A DNA stretch of 64,000 nt from Rhodospirillales bacterium (GTDB lineage Bacteria; Pseudomonadota; Alphaproteobacteria; Micavibrionales; Micavibrionaceae): NCBI GenBank assembly GCA_023898785.1, contig CP060239.1:868001-932000 (forward strand), read 5' to 3'. Shown piece by piece: positions 34,588 to 43,211 of the stretch. The position numbers were made by a program, and so were the translations under genes. The stretch's first letter is position 1. The number at the start of each line of letters is the position of its first letter. Under the pieces are notes generated by a model. The model was not told where the DNA came from and made no database searches. It was given only the letters and a program-made list of their open reading frames with translations.

Positions 34588-35468
34588 CGGATGATTTTCT
34601 GAAACAACTTCGTTACGCAGGCGAGGCTTTTGGACTTGCCGTTTTGTTTCTGGTGTTTCTAGTTTTGCCCGCCGAAACGGCATCAAATCTGGGCGGGTGG
34701 ATCGGCCGGAGCATTGGGCCTAAACTAGCCGCATCCCGTAAAGTACGGCACAATCTGAACCGCGTTTTTTCTGATATTACCGAGACATGCAGCGATGAGA
34801 TCATCGCCGGAATGTGGGAGCATTTAGGGCGTGTGATTGCCGAGTACCCTCATCTGGAAACTCTGGCTCTGGGCCATACCCAAATCATTGGGCAAGACAA
34901 TTTACAAAACGCTTTGAATAATCCCAATGGAGCAATTTTCTTTGGTGCGCATTTAGGAAACTGGGAAATTAATGGCGCGGCAGTGCTGCTGCAAGCCGGA
35001 CGAAAAGTGGCCCTAAGTTACCGCGCACCAAACAATCCGTGGAGCGATAAACTTTTGATGCGTGCGCGCACTCTTGGGGGGCGTTTACCTGCCTATTCCA
35101 AATCCCGTCAAGGTGGGAAAGCCATGATAGAGACAATCAAAAACGGCCGGACGCTAGGCATTTTGATCGATCAAAAATATAATCAGGGCGTTAGCGTTCC
35201 CTTCTTTGGCCTCGAGGCGATGACCAATCCGTTTTTTGTCCAGCTTGCGCAGAAATATGGCTGTGCGCTTGTGCCTATTCGCAACCGCCGCCTTGACGGC
35301 GCGAGCTTTAGCCTTAGTGTTTATGAACCTTTGACGGTGTTTGAAGATGATGGCAAGCCGCGCGCCATTGAGGATGTCATCAGAGATGCGCATACCGTGT
35401 TAGAGGAATTTATTCTTGAAACGCCGGAGCAATGGCTGTGGCTACATAGGCGGTGGAAGGATTCATAA
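34584..35468 (+). CDS. LpxL/HtrB-like lipid A acyltransferase
   Basis: 294 residues with one N-terminal membrane helix. The lysophospholipid acyltransferase motif appears as FGAHLGNWE (HxxxxD/E type, H-L-G-N-W-E), then GILIDQKYNQGVSVPFFG. The family adds secondary acyl chains to Kdo2-lipid IVA. Final residues PEQWLWLHRRWK are the usual LpxL ending. Which chain it adds cannot be told, so no symbol is assigned. The gene stops 2 bp before the glutathione reductase gene. Confidence 0.88.
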   Translation: MTDDFLKQLRYAGEAFGLAVLFLVFLVLPAETASNLGGWIGRSIGPKLAASRKVRHNLNRVFSDITETCSDEIIAGMWEHLGRVIAEYPHLETLALGHTQIIGQDNLQNALNNPNGAIFFGAHLGNWEINGAAVLLQAGRKVALSYRAPNNPWSDKLLMRARTLGGRLPAYSKSRQGGKAMIETIKNGRTLGILIDQKYNQGVSVPFFGLEAMTNPFFVQLAQKYGCALVPIRNRRLDGASFSLSVYEPLTVFEDDGKPRAIEDVIRDAHTVLEEFILETPEQWLWLHRRWKDS

Positions 35469-35470
35469 AA

Positions 35471-36210
35471 ATGGCTGATTATGATTACGACTATTTTGTA
35501 ATTGGGGCAGGTTCCGGTGGGGTGCGCTCAGCACGCATCGCTGCCGGGCACGGCGCAAAGGTTGGGGTTGCAGAGAAATCGGCTCTTGGCGGAACTTGCG
35601 TTAATCTGGGCTGCATTCCGAAGAAGCTGTTTGCCTATGCCTCCGATTATACGGGGCATTTTGAAGATGCGCGGGGGTTTGGCTGGGACGCACCGGCAGA
35701 AAGCAGCTTTGATTGGCGGGCATTGATCAATAATAAAAATAATGAAATCAGTAGACTCAATGGGATTTATAAGAATTTACTTGAAAATTCCGGTGTGGAG
35801 ATTTTAAGCGGACGCGCCCGCTTTATTGATGACCACACACTTGAAGTTGGCAAACGGCAGGTTAGCGCCGATAAAATTCTGATTGCCGTTGGCGGCCGCC
35901 CCCGCCTTCCCGATATTGAAGGCGGAGAATTGATGGCGACATCGGATGACGTTTTCTTCTGGCCGAAAATGCCTGAAAAGGTAGTCATTCAAGGTGGTGG
36001 TTACATTGCAGTGGAATTTGCACATATTCTGCACGGCATCGGTGCGCACGTTACCCTGCTTTACCGTGGAGAGCTGTTTTTGCGTGGTTTTGATCGCGAT
36101 ATTGCGCGCAGCCTGGCTGATGAGATGGCCAAGCAAGGCGTTGACCTGCGATTTAACTGCGATATTACGCGCGTCGAGCGTAAGGGAGAGAACGGCTTTA
36201 TTGTTTATAC
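35471..36210 (+). pseudogene. gor: Glutathione reductase, 5' part, interrupted by IS copy 2
   Basis: About 247 codons from ATG 35471. FAD motif GAGSGGVRSARIAAGHGAKV, the redox disulfide GGTCVNLGCIPKK and the NAD(P)-binding GGGYIAVEFAHILHGIGA are all intact. After NGFIVYTE the frame enters the IS. Comparison with the 3' part shows that roughly 37-40 residues of the NAD(P) domain, including the usual ATGR-type motif, are absent from the locus, so the insertion came with a deletion of about 110-120 bp. Reduction of glutathione must be done by another enzyme or is lost. Confidence 0.9.
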
Positions 36211-36274
36211 AGAGGTGGTCTCGGTTCTTCGGCCAGCTTTGCGGCGAAGTTAAGCTACGATCGGTTGGTTATTG

Positions 36275-37180
36275 TCATGCCGCCTGCCTGTGGTTTTGTT
36301 TCTCCGGGTGAAGGGCGCGGCCGCCGGAGCCGTTAGGCGGAGGCGGCAAGCCCGAGGCCGGAGAAACAAAATTTCGTTCATCATAAACGTCGTCCGGGGT
36401 TTGTCCATCAAATACCGAATGCGGCCTCTGCGCGTTGTAAAACGCCAGCCAGCGCCCGATATCCCGCCTGGCTTGCAGGCCGCTCTCGAACGCGTTCAGA
36501 TACACGCATTCATATTTCAGACTCCGCCACAGCCGCTCGATGAACACATTGTCCATCCAGCGGCCCTTGCCGTCCATCGAGATCGCGATCCCGTTTTCTT
36601 TCAGGACGCCCGTCCACGCGTCCGCCGTGAACTGGCTGCCCTGATCGGTATTGAAGATCTCCGGCGGCCCGTAGCGGGCGATGGCTTCCTCCAGCGCCTC
36701 CACGCAAAAGCGCGTTTCCATCGTGTTCGACAGCCGCCAGGCCAGCACCTTCCGGCTGGCCCAGTCCATGATCGCTACCAGATACAAAAACCCGCGTTTG
36801 ACAGGGATGTACGTGATATCCGCGCACCATACATGGTTCGGGCGGGTGATCGTGAGCCCCTTGAGCCGGTAGGGATAAATCCGGTGGCCGGGATGCGGCA
36901 TCGAAGTGCGCGGCCTTTGATAGACCGCCTCGATTCCCATCAGGCGCATCAGACGCCGCACGCGGGTGCGGCCTACCTCGTACCCCTGACGGCGCAGATG
37001 CCGGGCCATCTGACGGGACCCGTAAAACGGGGTTTGCAGGAATTGCGCGTCAATCAGCCGCATCAGCGCCAAATTGTCCGCGCTCTCCCCGCGCCGCTCG
37101 TAATACCAGCCAGAGCGGCTGATCCCCAGCAACCGGCACTGCGCCGCGATGCCGATATTGTCATTGGACGGGTCTACCAT
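36275..37180 (-). CDS. IS3-family transposase OrfB, copy 2
   Basis: 301 residues, same integrase core (D in WCADITY, D in NTDQGSQF, E in ERLWRSLKYE) as copy 1, with SGLPPPP in place of SGVAPPP near the C-terminus. The reading frame is intact, so this copy is potentially active. The orfA stop region overlaps its start by 7 bp. Confidence 0.94.
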   Translation of the reverse strand: MVDPSNDNIGIAAQCRLLGISRSGWYYERRGESADNLALMRLIDAQFLQTPFYGSRQMARHLRRQGYEVGRTRVRRLMRLMGIEAVYQRPRTSMPHPGHRIYPYRLKGLTITRPNHVWCADITYIPVKRGFLYLVAIMDWASRKVLAWRLSNTMETRFCVEALEEAIARYGPPEIFNTDQGSQFTADAWTGVLKENGIAISMDGKGRWMDNVFIERLWRSLKYECVYLNAFESGLQARRDIGRWLAFYNAQRPHSVFDGQTPDDVYDERNFVSPASGLPPPPNGSGGRALHPEKQNHRQAA

Positions 37181-37485
37181 TTCCTGCCGCCCCCGGACCG
37201 CAACCGGGCGGAGGCATCGGCTAAAAAATCACGTTCCACTGTCAGCTGTCCGATCTTGGCGTGCAAGTCCCTGACCTCGGCGTTATGCGCGTCCGCTCGC
37301 GATTCCAGCTTGCCCGCAAAACCCGCCTCCAGCGCAGCCAGAGCCTCCTTCTTCCAACGGTGAATGACCGTCGCATGCACCCCGTAACGGGATGACAGCT
37401 CCGTGATCGGCGCGTCCTCCCGCAACGCCGCCAGCGCAACCTGCGCTTTAAACTTCGCCGGGTAGTTCTTCCTTGTCTTGCTCAT
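37174..37485 (-). CDS. IS3-family transposase OrfA, copy 2
   Basis: 103 residues, identical in sequence to copy 1 OrfA as far as I can compare. HTH region in the first half and leucine-zipper-like segment at the end. Start at 37485 after GAAGGAGGGTC. Confidence 0.92.
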   Translation of the reverse strand: MSKTRKNYPAKFKAQVALAALREDAPITELSSRYGVHATVIHRWKKEALAALEAGFAGKLESRADAHNAEVRDLHAKIGQLTVERDFLADASARLRSGGGRKW

Positions 37486-37553
37486 AATCCATGACCCTCC
37501 TTCGGTCATAGATCGTAGCTTAACTCACTGTCCGAATTCTTGGGGCCACCTCT

Positions 37554-38061
37554 CATTGCAATTGATGAGAATTACCGAACCTCGGCTGCGCATATTTATG
37601 CTCTGGGAGATGTTGCGAATCATCATAACTTGACGCCAGTGGCCGTGCAGGAAGGCCATGTTCTGGCTGACCGATTATTTAACAACCAGCCGGAGCGCTG
37701 CGTAAATTACGATAATATTGCCACAGCGGTGTTTTCATCTCCGCCGATTGGCACAGTGGGAATCAGCGAGAAAGATGCGCTGGATCATGGCCATAAAATT
37801 GATGTGTATGTCTCTTCGTTCAAGCCAATGAAACACCAGCTTACAGGCCGGGATGAACGTTCATTCCTTAAGATGATTGTTGATCAGGACAGTGACCGGG
37901 TTTTAGGTCTGCATATGATGGGCCTGGATGCACCGGAAATCATTCAAGGCTTTGCGATGGCGATAAATATGGGTGCAACCAAGACTGACTTTGACCGGAC
38001 CATGGCGATCCATCCGACTTCGGCTGAAGAATTTGTATTGATGCGGACGAAACGAGATTAA
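37554..38061 (+). pseudogene. gor: Glutathione reductase, 3' part
   Basis: Resumes at IAIDENYRTSAAHIYALGDV, the second FAD-contact motif, and contains the dimerisation domain through FAMAINMGATKTDFDRTMAIHPTSAEEFV, with the catalytic His-Glu pair in HPTSAEE. An apparent TTG start inside the IS end could express a 173-residue fragment, but it lacks the FAD- and disulfide-bearing half. It converges with the phosphodiesterase gene 8 bp later. Confidence 0.9.
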
Positions 38062-38069
38062 TGACAAGA

Positions 38070-39263
38070 TTAGTTAAGGCGGGAGGGATCAGTTTTACAG
38101 CTTTTATTAGCAGACGTTCCGAGAATAAAATCGGTATGCTGCGCTTTTGGAAACGGCTCGTCTCCGTTGGCGTAATCCTCTTCAGCCAAGGCACAGATTC
38201 GCGCCATATTCGCACCGAAGAGTCTTTGCCCAGCATCCGTTAAAAAGCAACGCTGGCAAACCTTATCAAGAAAATCCAGAACGTGGCTGGGGCGCGCCCC
38301 GTAGAGTTTTATTTCCGTATAAATCTGTACGGTTTCATATTGCGTGACCGTGTAATCCAACCCTCCAGATGTTGCTATATCAGCTTCTTGCAGCAAACAT
38401 GCCATCTGCGCTGCCATGGGGTTTAACTCAAAAATCTCCAGCTCCTCATCAAGATGTAAAGTATTATGGAGTCCCTTTTCACCTTTATAGTGCCGCCGAT
38501 AAGCTGATTTCATTTGGTGCAGCGGGTTGGTCACACTCCCTAACGGTGAAACATCCGTCGCCAGCAGCATTGATTTGAGCAGCGTTAAAGATTCTTCATC
38601 CATTCCGGTTGCACGAAAATACGGCACCACAATCTCATGGGCGCGGCGTTCCAGGCGCCCCTGATAAAAATTGCCCTTAATCATGTTTCCCAGCCCATCG
38701 TGATCAAGATCATGAATGCAGGCGGCGGCGAGCAGCATCGTTATTTCTTTCGGACCGAACGCTCTGGCTGTGCCTTCAAAAATATCATTATGCACGGCAA
38801 TCATGCGCATAGTCTGCAACGCGACCTTTTTGAAATGCATATTATTATGGTATGGCAAATCATTTTCAACCTCACCCAACACTCCAGCCATCAGCAATGT
38901 TTGCACATGGTCTGGGCTTTCAATCCCGAAAACCCCACAGGACACGGCCATCATTGCCGGCAACGAGGGCGCATTTCCTATGACATGCCACTCGCGCAGA
39001 TACTCAACAGTATCTGCTGTCGTCGCTGTTGCATTATTCATATCAGGAAAAATACATTCTTCGTATGTCTCGAGAGATTTCACATCTTTATCAAACGCTT
39101 TACAAACGTCGTCTAGGACCGTCGTCAGTTCTACGGCACGGGACCAATCGCCAATCTCCTCATCCTTTAGTATAGACCTTAAAGAATTAAGTGATTGCAA
39201 ATGTTCATTTTTTGATATTTTTGCGCGAAAAAAACTGATCATAGCCGTCCGATTTCCGGTCAA
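38070..39263 (-). CDS. HD-domain protein resembling class I cyclic-nucleotide phosphodiesterases
   Basis: 397 residues from a TTG start chosen because GAGG lies 7 bases upstream; an ATG at codon 8 is the alternative. The pattern PYHNNMH (H139, H143) and HDLDHDGLGNMI (H184, D185, H188) reproduce the two metal-binding signatures of eukaryotic-type class I PDEs, including the PROSITE-style H-D-[LIVMFY]-x-H-x-[AG]-x2-[NQ]; a later LLQEADIAT offers the third aspartate. Those enzymes hydrolyse cAMP or cGMP. No sensor domain or membrane segment is seen; the first 100 residues are unassigned. It is convergent with gor and divergent from aroG. Confidence 0.8.
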   Translation of the reverse strand: MTGNRTAMISFFRAKISKNEHLQSLNSLRSILKDEEIGDWSRAVELTTVLDDVCKAFDKDVKSLETYEECIFPDMNNATATTADTVEYLREWHVIGNAPSLPAMMAVSCGVFGIESPDHVQTLLMAGVLGEVENDLPYHNNMHFKKVALQTMRMIAVHNDIFEGTARAFGPKEITMLLAAACIHDLDHDGLGNMIKGNFYQGRLERRAHEIVVPYFRATGMDEESLTLLKSMLLATDVSPLGSVTNPLHQMKSAYRRHYKGEKGLHNTLHLDEELEIFELNPMAAQMACLLQEADIATSGGLDYTVTQYETVQIYTEIKLYGARPSHVLDFLDKVCQRCFLTDAGQRLFGANMARICALAEEDYANGDEPFPKAQHTDFILGTSANKSCKTDPSRLN

Positions 39264-39317
39264 ATTTCTTACCTCGTTACATTGTACGGTGTTTTAAGAC
39301 CGTTGTAAAAAATAAAA

Positions 39318-39336
39318 ATACAATTATACGTTGTAT
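39318..39336. promoter_or_regulatory. Possible operator palindrome upstream of aroG
   Basis: ATACAA-TTATACG-TTGTAT, 6-bp arms around 7 bases, in the AT-rich gap between the phosphodiesterase gene and aroG. Could be an operator or overlap a promoter; this is weak evidence from symmetry only. Confidence 0.3.
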
Positions 39337-39417
39337 ATCAGTTAGGCTTTGCGCAAAGCTTCGGTTTCCTTTATAAATTTTTGTCTTATATATTGTGTGA
39401 TCAATGGAGTTTTAAGC

Positions 39418-40809
39418 ATGACACAAGGTTGGAATCCTGAAAGCTGGCGCACGAAGCCCATCAAGCAGATGCCGGAATATACGGACCTGGCAGCTTTGGA
39501 GGCTGTCGAGGGAGAACTCAGCGCCCTTCCGCCACTGGTCTTCGCAGGAGAAGCGCGTAGCCTGCAGCACAGCCTTGGGCAAGCGGCACAGGGGCAAGGA
39601 TTTCTGCTCCAAGGTGGAGATTGCGCCGAAAGTTTTGCCGAATTCAGCGCCAATCATATTCGCGATACGTTCCGCGTATTGTTGCAAATGGCTGTGGTAA
39701 TGACTTATGGCGGATCTTTGCCGGTTGTTAAAGTCGGACGAATGGCCGGGCAATTTGCCAAACCGCGCTCCAGCGATACGGAAACGCAAGGTGACGTAAC
39801 TTTGCCGAGCTATCGTGGCGATAATATCAACAGCGCAGAATTCACGCATGAAGCGCGCATCCCCGATCCGCAGCGCCTCATCCGCGCGTATCATCAAGCG
39901 GCATCCACCCTTAATCTCTTGCGCGCCTTTGCCAAAGGAGGCTATGCGGATTTAAACCGTGTACATGGCTGGAATCTGGATTTTGTTTCCGACAGTCCGC
40001 TCAAGGAACGCTATGAAGATTTGGCAAGCCGTATTGATGATGCTTTACGGTTTATGGCGGCATGTGGCGTTACATCCGAGACCGTCCCAGCCATTCAACA
40101 GACAGATTTTTATACTTCTCATGAAGCGCTGCATCTGAATTACGAACAAGCGATGACCCGCGAAGACAGCCTGACCGGAGACTGGTATGATACGAGCGCA
40201 CATTTTCTGTGGATCGGTGCCCGGACGCATCAGGAAGATCATGCACAGATTGAATTTGTACGCGGGATTAAAAATCCGCTGGGCCTAAAATGTTCTCCAG
40301 CATTAGAGTCCGATGAACTCATACGCCTGATAGATGTCTTAAACCCTGAGAATATTCCCGGCCGCCTGACCTTGATTGCACGGATGGGCCATGAGCAGGT
40401 TGAGGACAAACTTTCTCCGTTGCTGCGTAAAGTCAAAGAAGAGGGACGCAGCGTTGTATGGTCTTGTGATCCAATGCATGGCAATACCTACAAGGCTGAT
40501 TCAGGTTACAAAACCCGGAACTTCGAACATGTCCTGGCCGAGGTTCGTGGATTTTTTGCCGCGCATAAAGCCGAAAGCACGCATCCAGGCGGCGTACATT
40601 TTGAAATGACCGGCGCCAATGTAACAGAATGTGTCGGCGGCGCCGAGGCGATTGGCGATGAAGATCTTTCGAACCGTTATCACACAGCGTGTGACCCCCG
40701 CCTGAACGCTAATCAAGCTCTGGAGCTTGCCTTTTTGATTGCCGATGAACTTAAGGCTGTACGTCAGAGCGAACAACCGCAACCTGTTACGGCGGCGGCT
40801 GCCGAGTAA
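39418..40809 (+). CDS. aroG: Class II (plant-type) DAHP synthase
   Basis: 463 residues from ATG 39418, giving the family N-terminus WNPESWRTKPIKQMPEY; a longer frame from 39349 looks like leader. Motifs: LLQGGDCAESF, VKVGRMAGQFAKPRS, WIGARTHQ, GLKCSPALESDE, VVWSCDPMHGNT and HFEMTGANVTECVGG. It joins PEP and erythrose-4-phosphate at the entry of the shikimate pathway. Plant-type class II enzymes are common in alphaproteobacteria. nadE begins one base after its stop. Confidence 0.94.
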   Translation: MTQGWNPESWRTKPIKQMPEYTDLAALEAVEGELSALPPLVFAGEARSLQHSLGQAAQGQGFLLQGGDCAESFAEFSANHIRDTFRVLLQMAVVMTYGGSLPVVKVGRMAGQFAKPRSSDTETQGDVTLPSYRGDNINSAEFTHEARIPDPQRLIRAYHQAASTLNLLRAFAKGGYADLNRVHGWNLDFVSDSPLKERYEDLASRIDDALRFMAACGVTSETVPAIQQTDFYTSHEALHLNYEQAMTREDSLTGDWYDTSAHFLWIGARTHQEDHAQIEFVRGIKNPLGLKCSPALESDELIRLIDVLNPENIPGRLTLIARMGHEQVEDKLSPLLRKVKEEGRSVVWSCDPMHGNTYKADSGYKTRNFEHVLAEVRGFFAAHKAESTHPGGVHFEMTGANVTECVGGAEAIGDEDLSNRYHTACDPRLNANQALELAFLIADELKAVRQSEQPQPVTAAAAE

Positions 40810-40810
40810 G

Positions 40811-42439
40811 ATGCCTGAGAGCCTCACACTCACCCTTGCTCAGCTTAATCCAACCGTAGGAGATCTGCGCGAAAATGCAGAGAAAATACTTGATGTATGG
40901 GACGAGTCTGAAAGCGATCTAGTGGTGTTTGCCGAGATGGCGTTGTGCGGATATCCGCCTGAGGATCTCGTTTTAAAACCGAGCTTTATCAATTCCATAC
41001 ATTCTTTTGTTGAATCAATTTGTGAGCAAAGCAAAGACTTTAAATCGGCAGCGCTGATTTCCTGCCCGTGGCGCATTGAGGATGAGGTTTATAATGCGGC
41101 GCTGCTGATTGAAAATGGTCAGATCGTTGCTGTTCAACCCAAGCATCATTTACCCAATTACGGAGTGTTTGACGAGCAACGCATTTTCAAGGCCGGGCCC
41201 CTGCCCGCACCGATTGACTTTCGCGGGTATAGGCTGGGCATCCTGATTTGCGAAGATATGTGGTATGCGGATGTGGCGGCGCATCTTAAGGCCGAAGGCG
41301 CAGAGCTTTTAATTGTGCCCAATGCCAGCCCGTTTGAAACAACCAAAGATGAAACGCGCCTTGATATTGCCCGCGCGCGCGCCGGTGAAACCGGTCTACC
41401 CCTGCTTTACGTCAATCAGGTCGGCGGGCAGGATGAGTTGGTGTTTGACGGCGGTTCGTTTGTGATGGATGGTGAAGGCAACGCCGTGTTTCAGGCCGCT
41501 GAATTTACCGAAGAAACCCATGGGATTACTTTTTCCGGTAGAAGATTGTCTTGCCCAGACAGCGTGCCGCAATTCAGCCCGGAAGAAGAGCTGTATAAAG
41601 CCTTGGTGTTGGGGCTTAAAGACTATATTGAAAAGAACGGGTTTCCGGGCGTGCTGCTGGGCCTATCGGGTGGGATTGACAGCGCGCTTTCGGCGGCGAT
41701 TGCGGTCGATGCGCTGGGGCCGGAGCGCGTACATTGCGTGATGATGCCCTCCCCGTTCACCTCTGAGGAAAGCCTGATTGATGCACAAGACTGCGCCAAT
41801 GCTTTGGGATGCCCTTATGAAACCATGCCGATTGACGCGGCCATGGAAGCGTTTACCAGCATTATTCCGGGCCTGTCAGGCATTGCGCATGAAAATATGC
41901 AGAGCCGGGTGCGCGGGCTGATCCTGATGGCACTGTCCAATGCATCGGGCAATATGGCGCTGTCGACGGGCAATAAGAGCGAGATGGCGGTCGGGTATGC
42001 AACGCTGTATGGCGACATGAATGGCGGGTTTAACGCCCTGAAAGACCTCTATAAGATGCAAGTGTACGCGCTTTCGAAATGGCGAAATGCGCATAAACCA
42101 ACCGGTGCACTGGGGCCGGGCGGCGTTGTCATTCCTGAAAATATTCTGACCAAGGTTCCAACGGCAGAGCTCAAAGAAAACCAGAGAGATCAGGACAGCC
42201 TGCCGCCCTATGAAGAGCTCGATGATATTCTTGAATGCTTGATCGAACATGATATGGCCATGGATGAGATTTGCGCGCGCGGACATGATGAAGCCACCGT
42301 TAAGCAGGTTTGGGCGATGTTAGACAGAGCGGAATATAAACGCCGCCAAGCTCCGCCGGGAGTCAAAATCACGCGCCGGGCCTTTGGCCGTGACCGGCGC
42401 TATCCGATTACGAATAAATTCTTTTCCAATCAGGAATGA
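40811..42439 (+). CDS. nadE: Glutamine-dependent NAD+ synthetase NadE
   Basis: 542 residues from ATG 40811. An N-terminal nitrilase-type glutaminase (about 1-250) shows the E-K-C triad in FAEMALCGYPPEDL, PKHHLPNYGVFDE and LICEDMW. The C-terminal synthetase has the pyrophosphatase loop LSGGIDSAL and LSTGNKSEMAVGYATLYGDM. It amidates nicotinic-acid adenine dinucleotide using ammonia channelled from glutamine. Its last 10 bases overlap the end of a convergent hypothetical gene. Confidence 0.95.
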   Translation: MPESLTLTLAQLNPTVGDLRENAEKILDVWDESESDLVVFAEMALCGYPPEDLVLKPSFINSIHSFVESICEQSKDFKSAALISCPWRIEDEVYNAALLIENGQIVAVQPKHHLPNYGVFDEQRIFKAGPLPAPIDFRGYRLGILICEDMWYADVAAHLKAEGAELLIVPNASPFETTKDETRLDIARARAGETGLPLLYVNQVGGQDELVFDGGSFVMDGEGNAVFQAAEFTEETHGITFSGRRLSCPDSVPQFSPEEELYKALVLGLKDYIEKNGFPGVLLGLSGGIDSALSAAIAVDALGPERVHCVMMPSPFTSEESLIDAQDCANALGCPYETMPIDAAMEAFTSIIPGLSGIAHENMQSRVRGLILMALSNASGNMALSTGNKSEMAVGYATLYGDMNGGFNALKDLYKMQVYALSKWRNAHKPTGALGPGGVVIPENILTKVPTAELKENQRDQDSLPPYEELDDILECLIEHDMAMDEICARGHDEATVKQVWAMLDRAEYKRRQAPPGVKITRRAFGRDRRYPITNKFFSNQE

Positions 42440-42972
42440 GCGTTGTGGGCAATGTCGATCATAGAAGACAACGCAGCCTCAATTTCCTTCTGCGTTTGTA
42501 TAGGATTAAGTCTTGTAAAATGCTCAATCAATCTAACGTTTCCTGCCCCTTTTATGGGAGGAGTCAAACGAGCGGCATAATTAAAGCCTGCGATGCCCAG
42601 TTGGTTCTCATCGCCCATTTTCGGAAAAACAAACAAATTTACACCTGACTGATCGTCGCCGTCACGCGAGAAAGACCTCAACTCTACCGGAGGGCCATCC
42701 CTGACAACTCTTTTAACAACGTCCCCTTTATGTCTTGCACTAAACACATCGACTTCACAACTGGGGCTTTCCACAGCAGGAAGAACATCCCTATCTGCTA
42801 CTTGGTTATACAAATCCGCCAGAGAGGCGACCACATGAATAGTGGCACGACGTGGGCCTTCACCTTCTAAATCATAACCGTAGGAACCATAGGGCTGATC
42901 TTCTGTTGCCTGACCATAGACCATTCCCCTTAGCCCTAGCCGAATAATTCTTTCTTCCGTTTGTTCTGACAT
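42430..42972 (-). CDS. Hypothetical protein
   Basis: 180 residues, no signal or membrane helix. Visible features are an acidic N-terminus, a predicted alpha/beta pattern (ATIHVVASLADLYNQV, then VNLFVFPKMGD) and a helical C-terminus. No family recognised. It is convergent with nadE and divergent from gltX. Function unknown. Confidence 0.62.
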   Translation of the reverse strand: MSEQTEERIIRLGLRGMVYGQATEDQPYGSYGYDLEGEGPRRATIHVVASLADLYNQVADRDVLPAVESPSCEVDVFSARHKGDVVKRVVRDGPPVELRSFSRDGDDQSGVNLFVFPKMGDENQLGIAGFNYAARLTPPIKGAGNVRLIEHFTRLNPIQTQKEIEAALSSMIDIAHNAHS

Positions 42973-43047
42973 TTTTATTCACCTTATGTTACGCATTAAA
43001 CGCTATGACAAATAAAGACGCGAAGGCATTCTGTCAACAGGGGAATA

Positions 43048-43193
43048 AAAAACACAGCGCGCACAGCGAAGACACAGCGCGCTTTTCCTTGTATTTAAAT
43101 TCCAAAAATAATAAAAGAATGCGGATAAGGTTTTGTTTTTTAAACTGTAAATTCAAAGACCATCTCTGAACGCGCTGTGATTGCTGTGTTTTT
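43048..43193. repeat. Inverted repeat pair in the gltX leader
   Basis: The 21-base arms 43048-43068 and 43173-43193 are complementary at 18 of 21 positions (AAAAACACAGC...CACAGCG), with about 104 bases between. The left side also contains CACAGCGCGC twice (43053 and 43072). It could be a small mobile relic or a folded 5' leader of gltX. Confidence 0.5.
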
Positions 43194-43211
43194 ATAAAAA
43201 GAAAGAAAAAG

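Larger units (their letters stand above)
36211..37553 (-). mobile_element. Complete IS3-family insertion sequence, copy 2 (inverted)
   Basis: 1343 bp, same boundaries and length as copy 1 but in the opposite orientation. The flanks are TAC on the left and CAT on the right, so no 3-bp duplication is seen. That, plus missing host codons, fits an adjacent deletion after insertion. It splits gor. Confidence 0.93.

Noticed and set aside
23191..37553. Composite transposon formed by the two IS3 copies
   Set aside because: The enclosed genes are core lipid and tRNA genes, copy 1 has its own AAT duplication and copy 2 has none; this fits two independent insertions.
23188..37556. Past inversion of the 11.7-kb segment between the IS copies
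   Set aside because: Copy 1 still has matching AAT on both sides, which an inversion between the copies would have separated.
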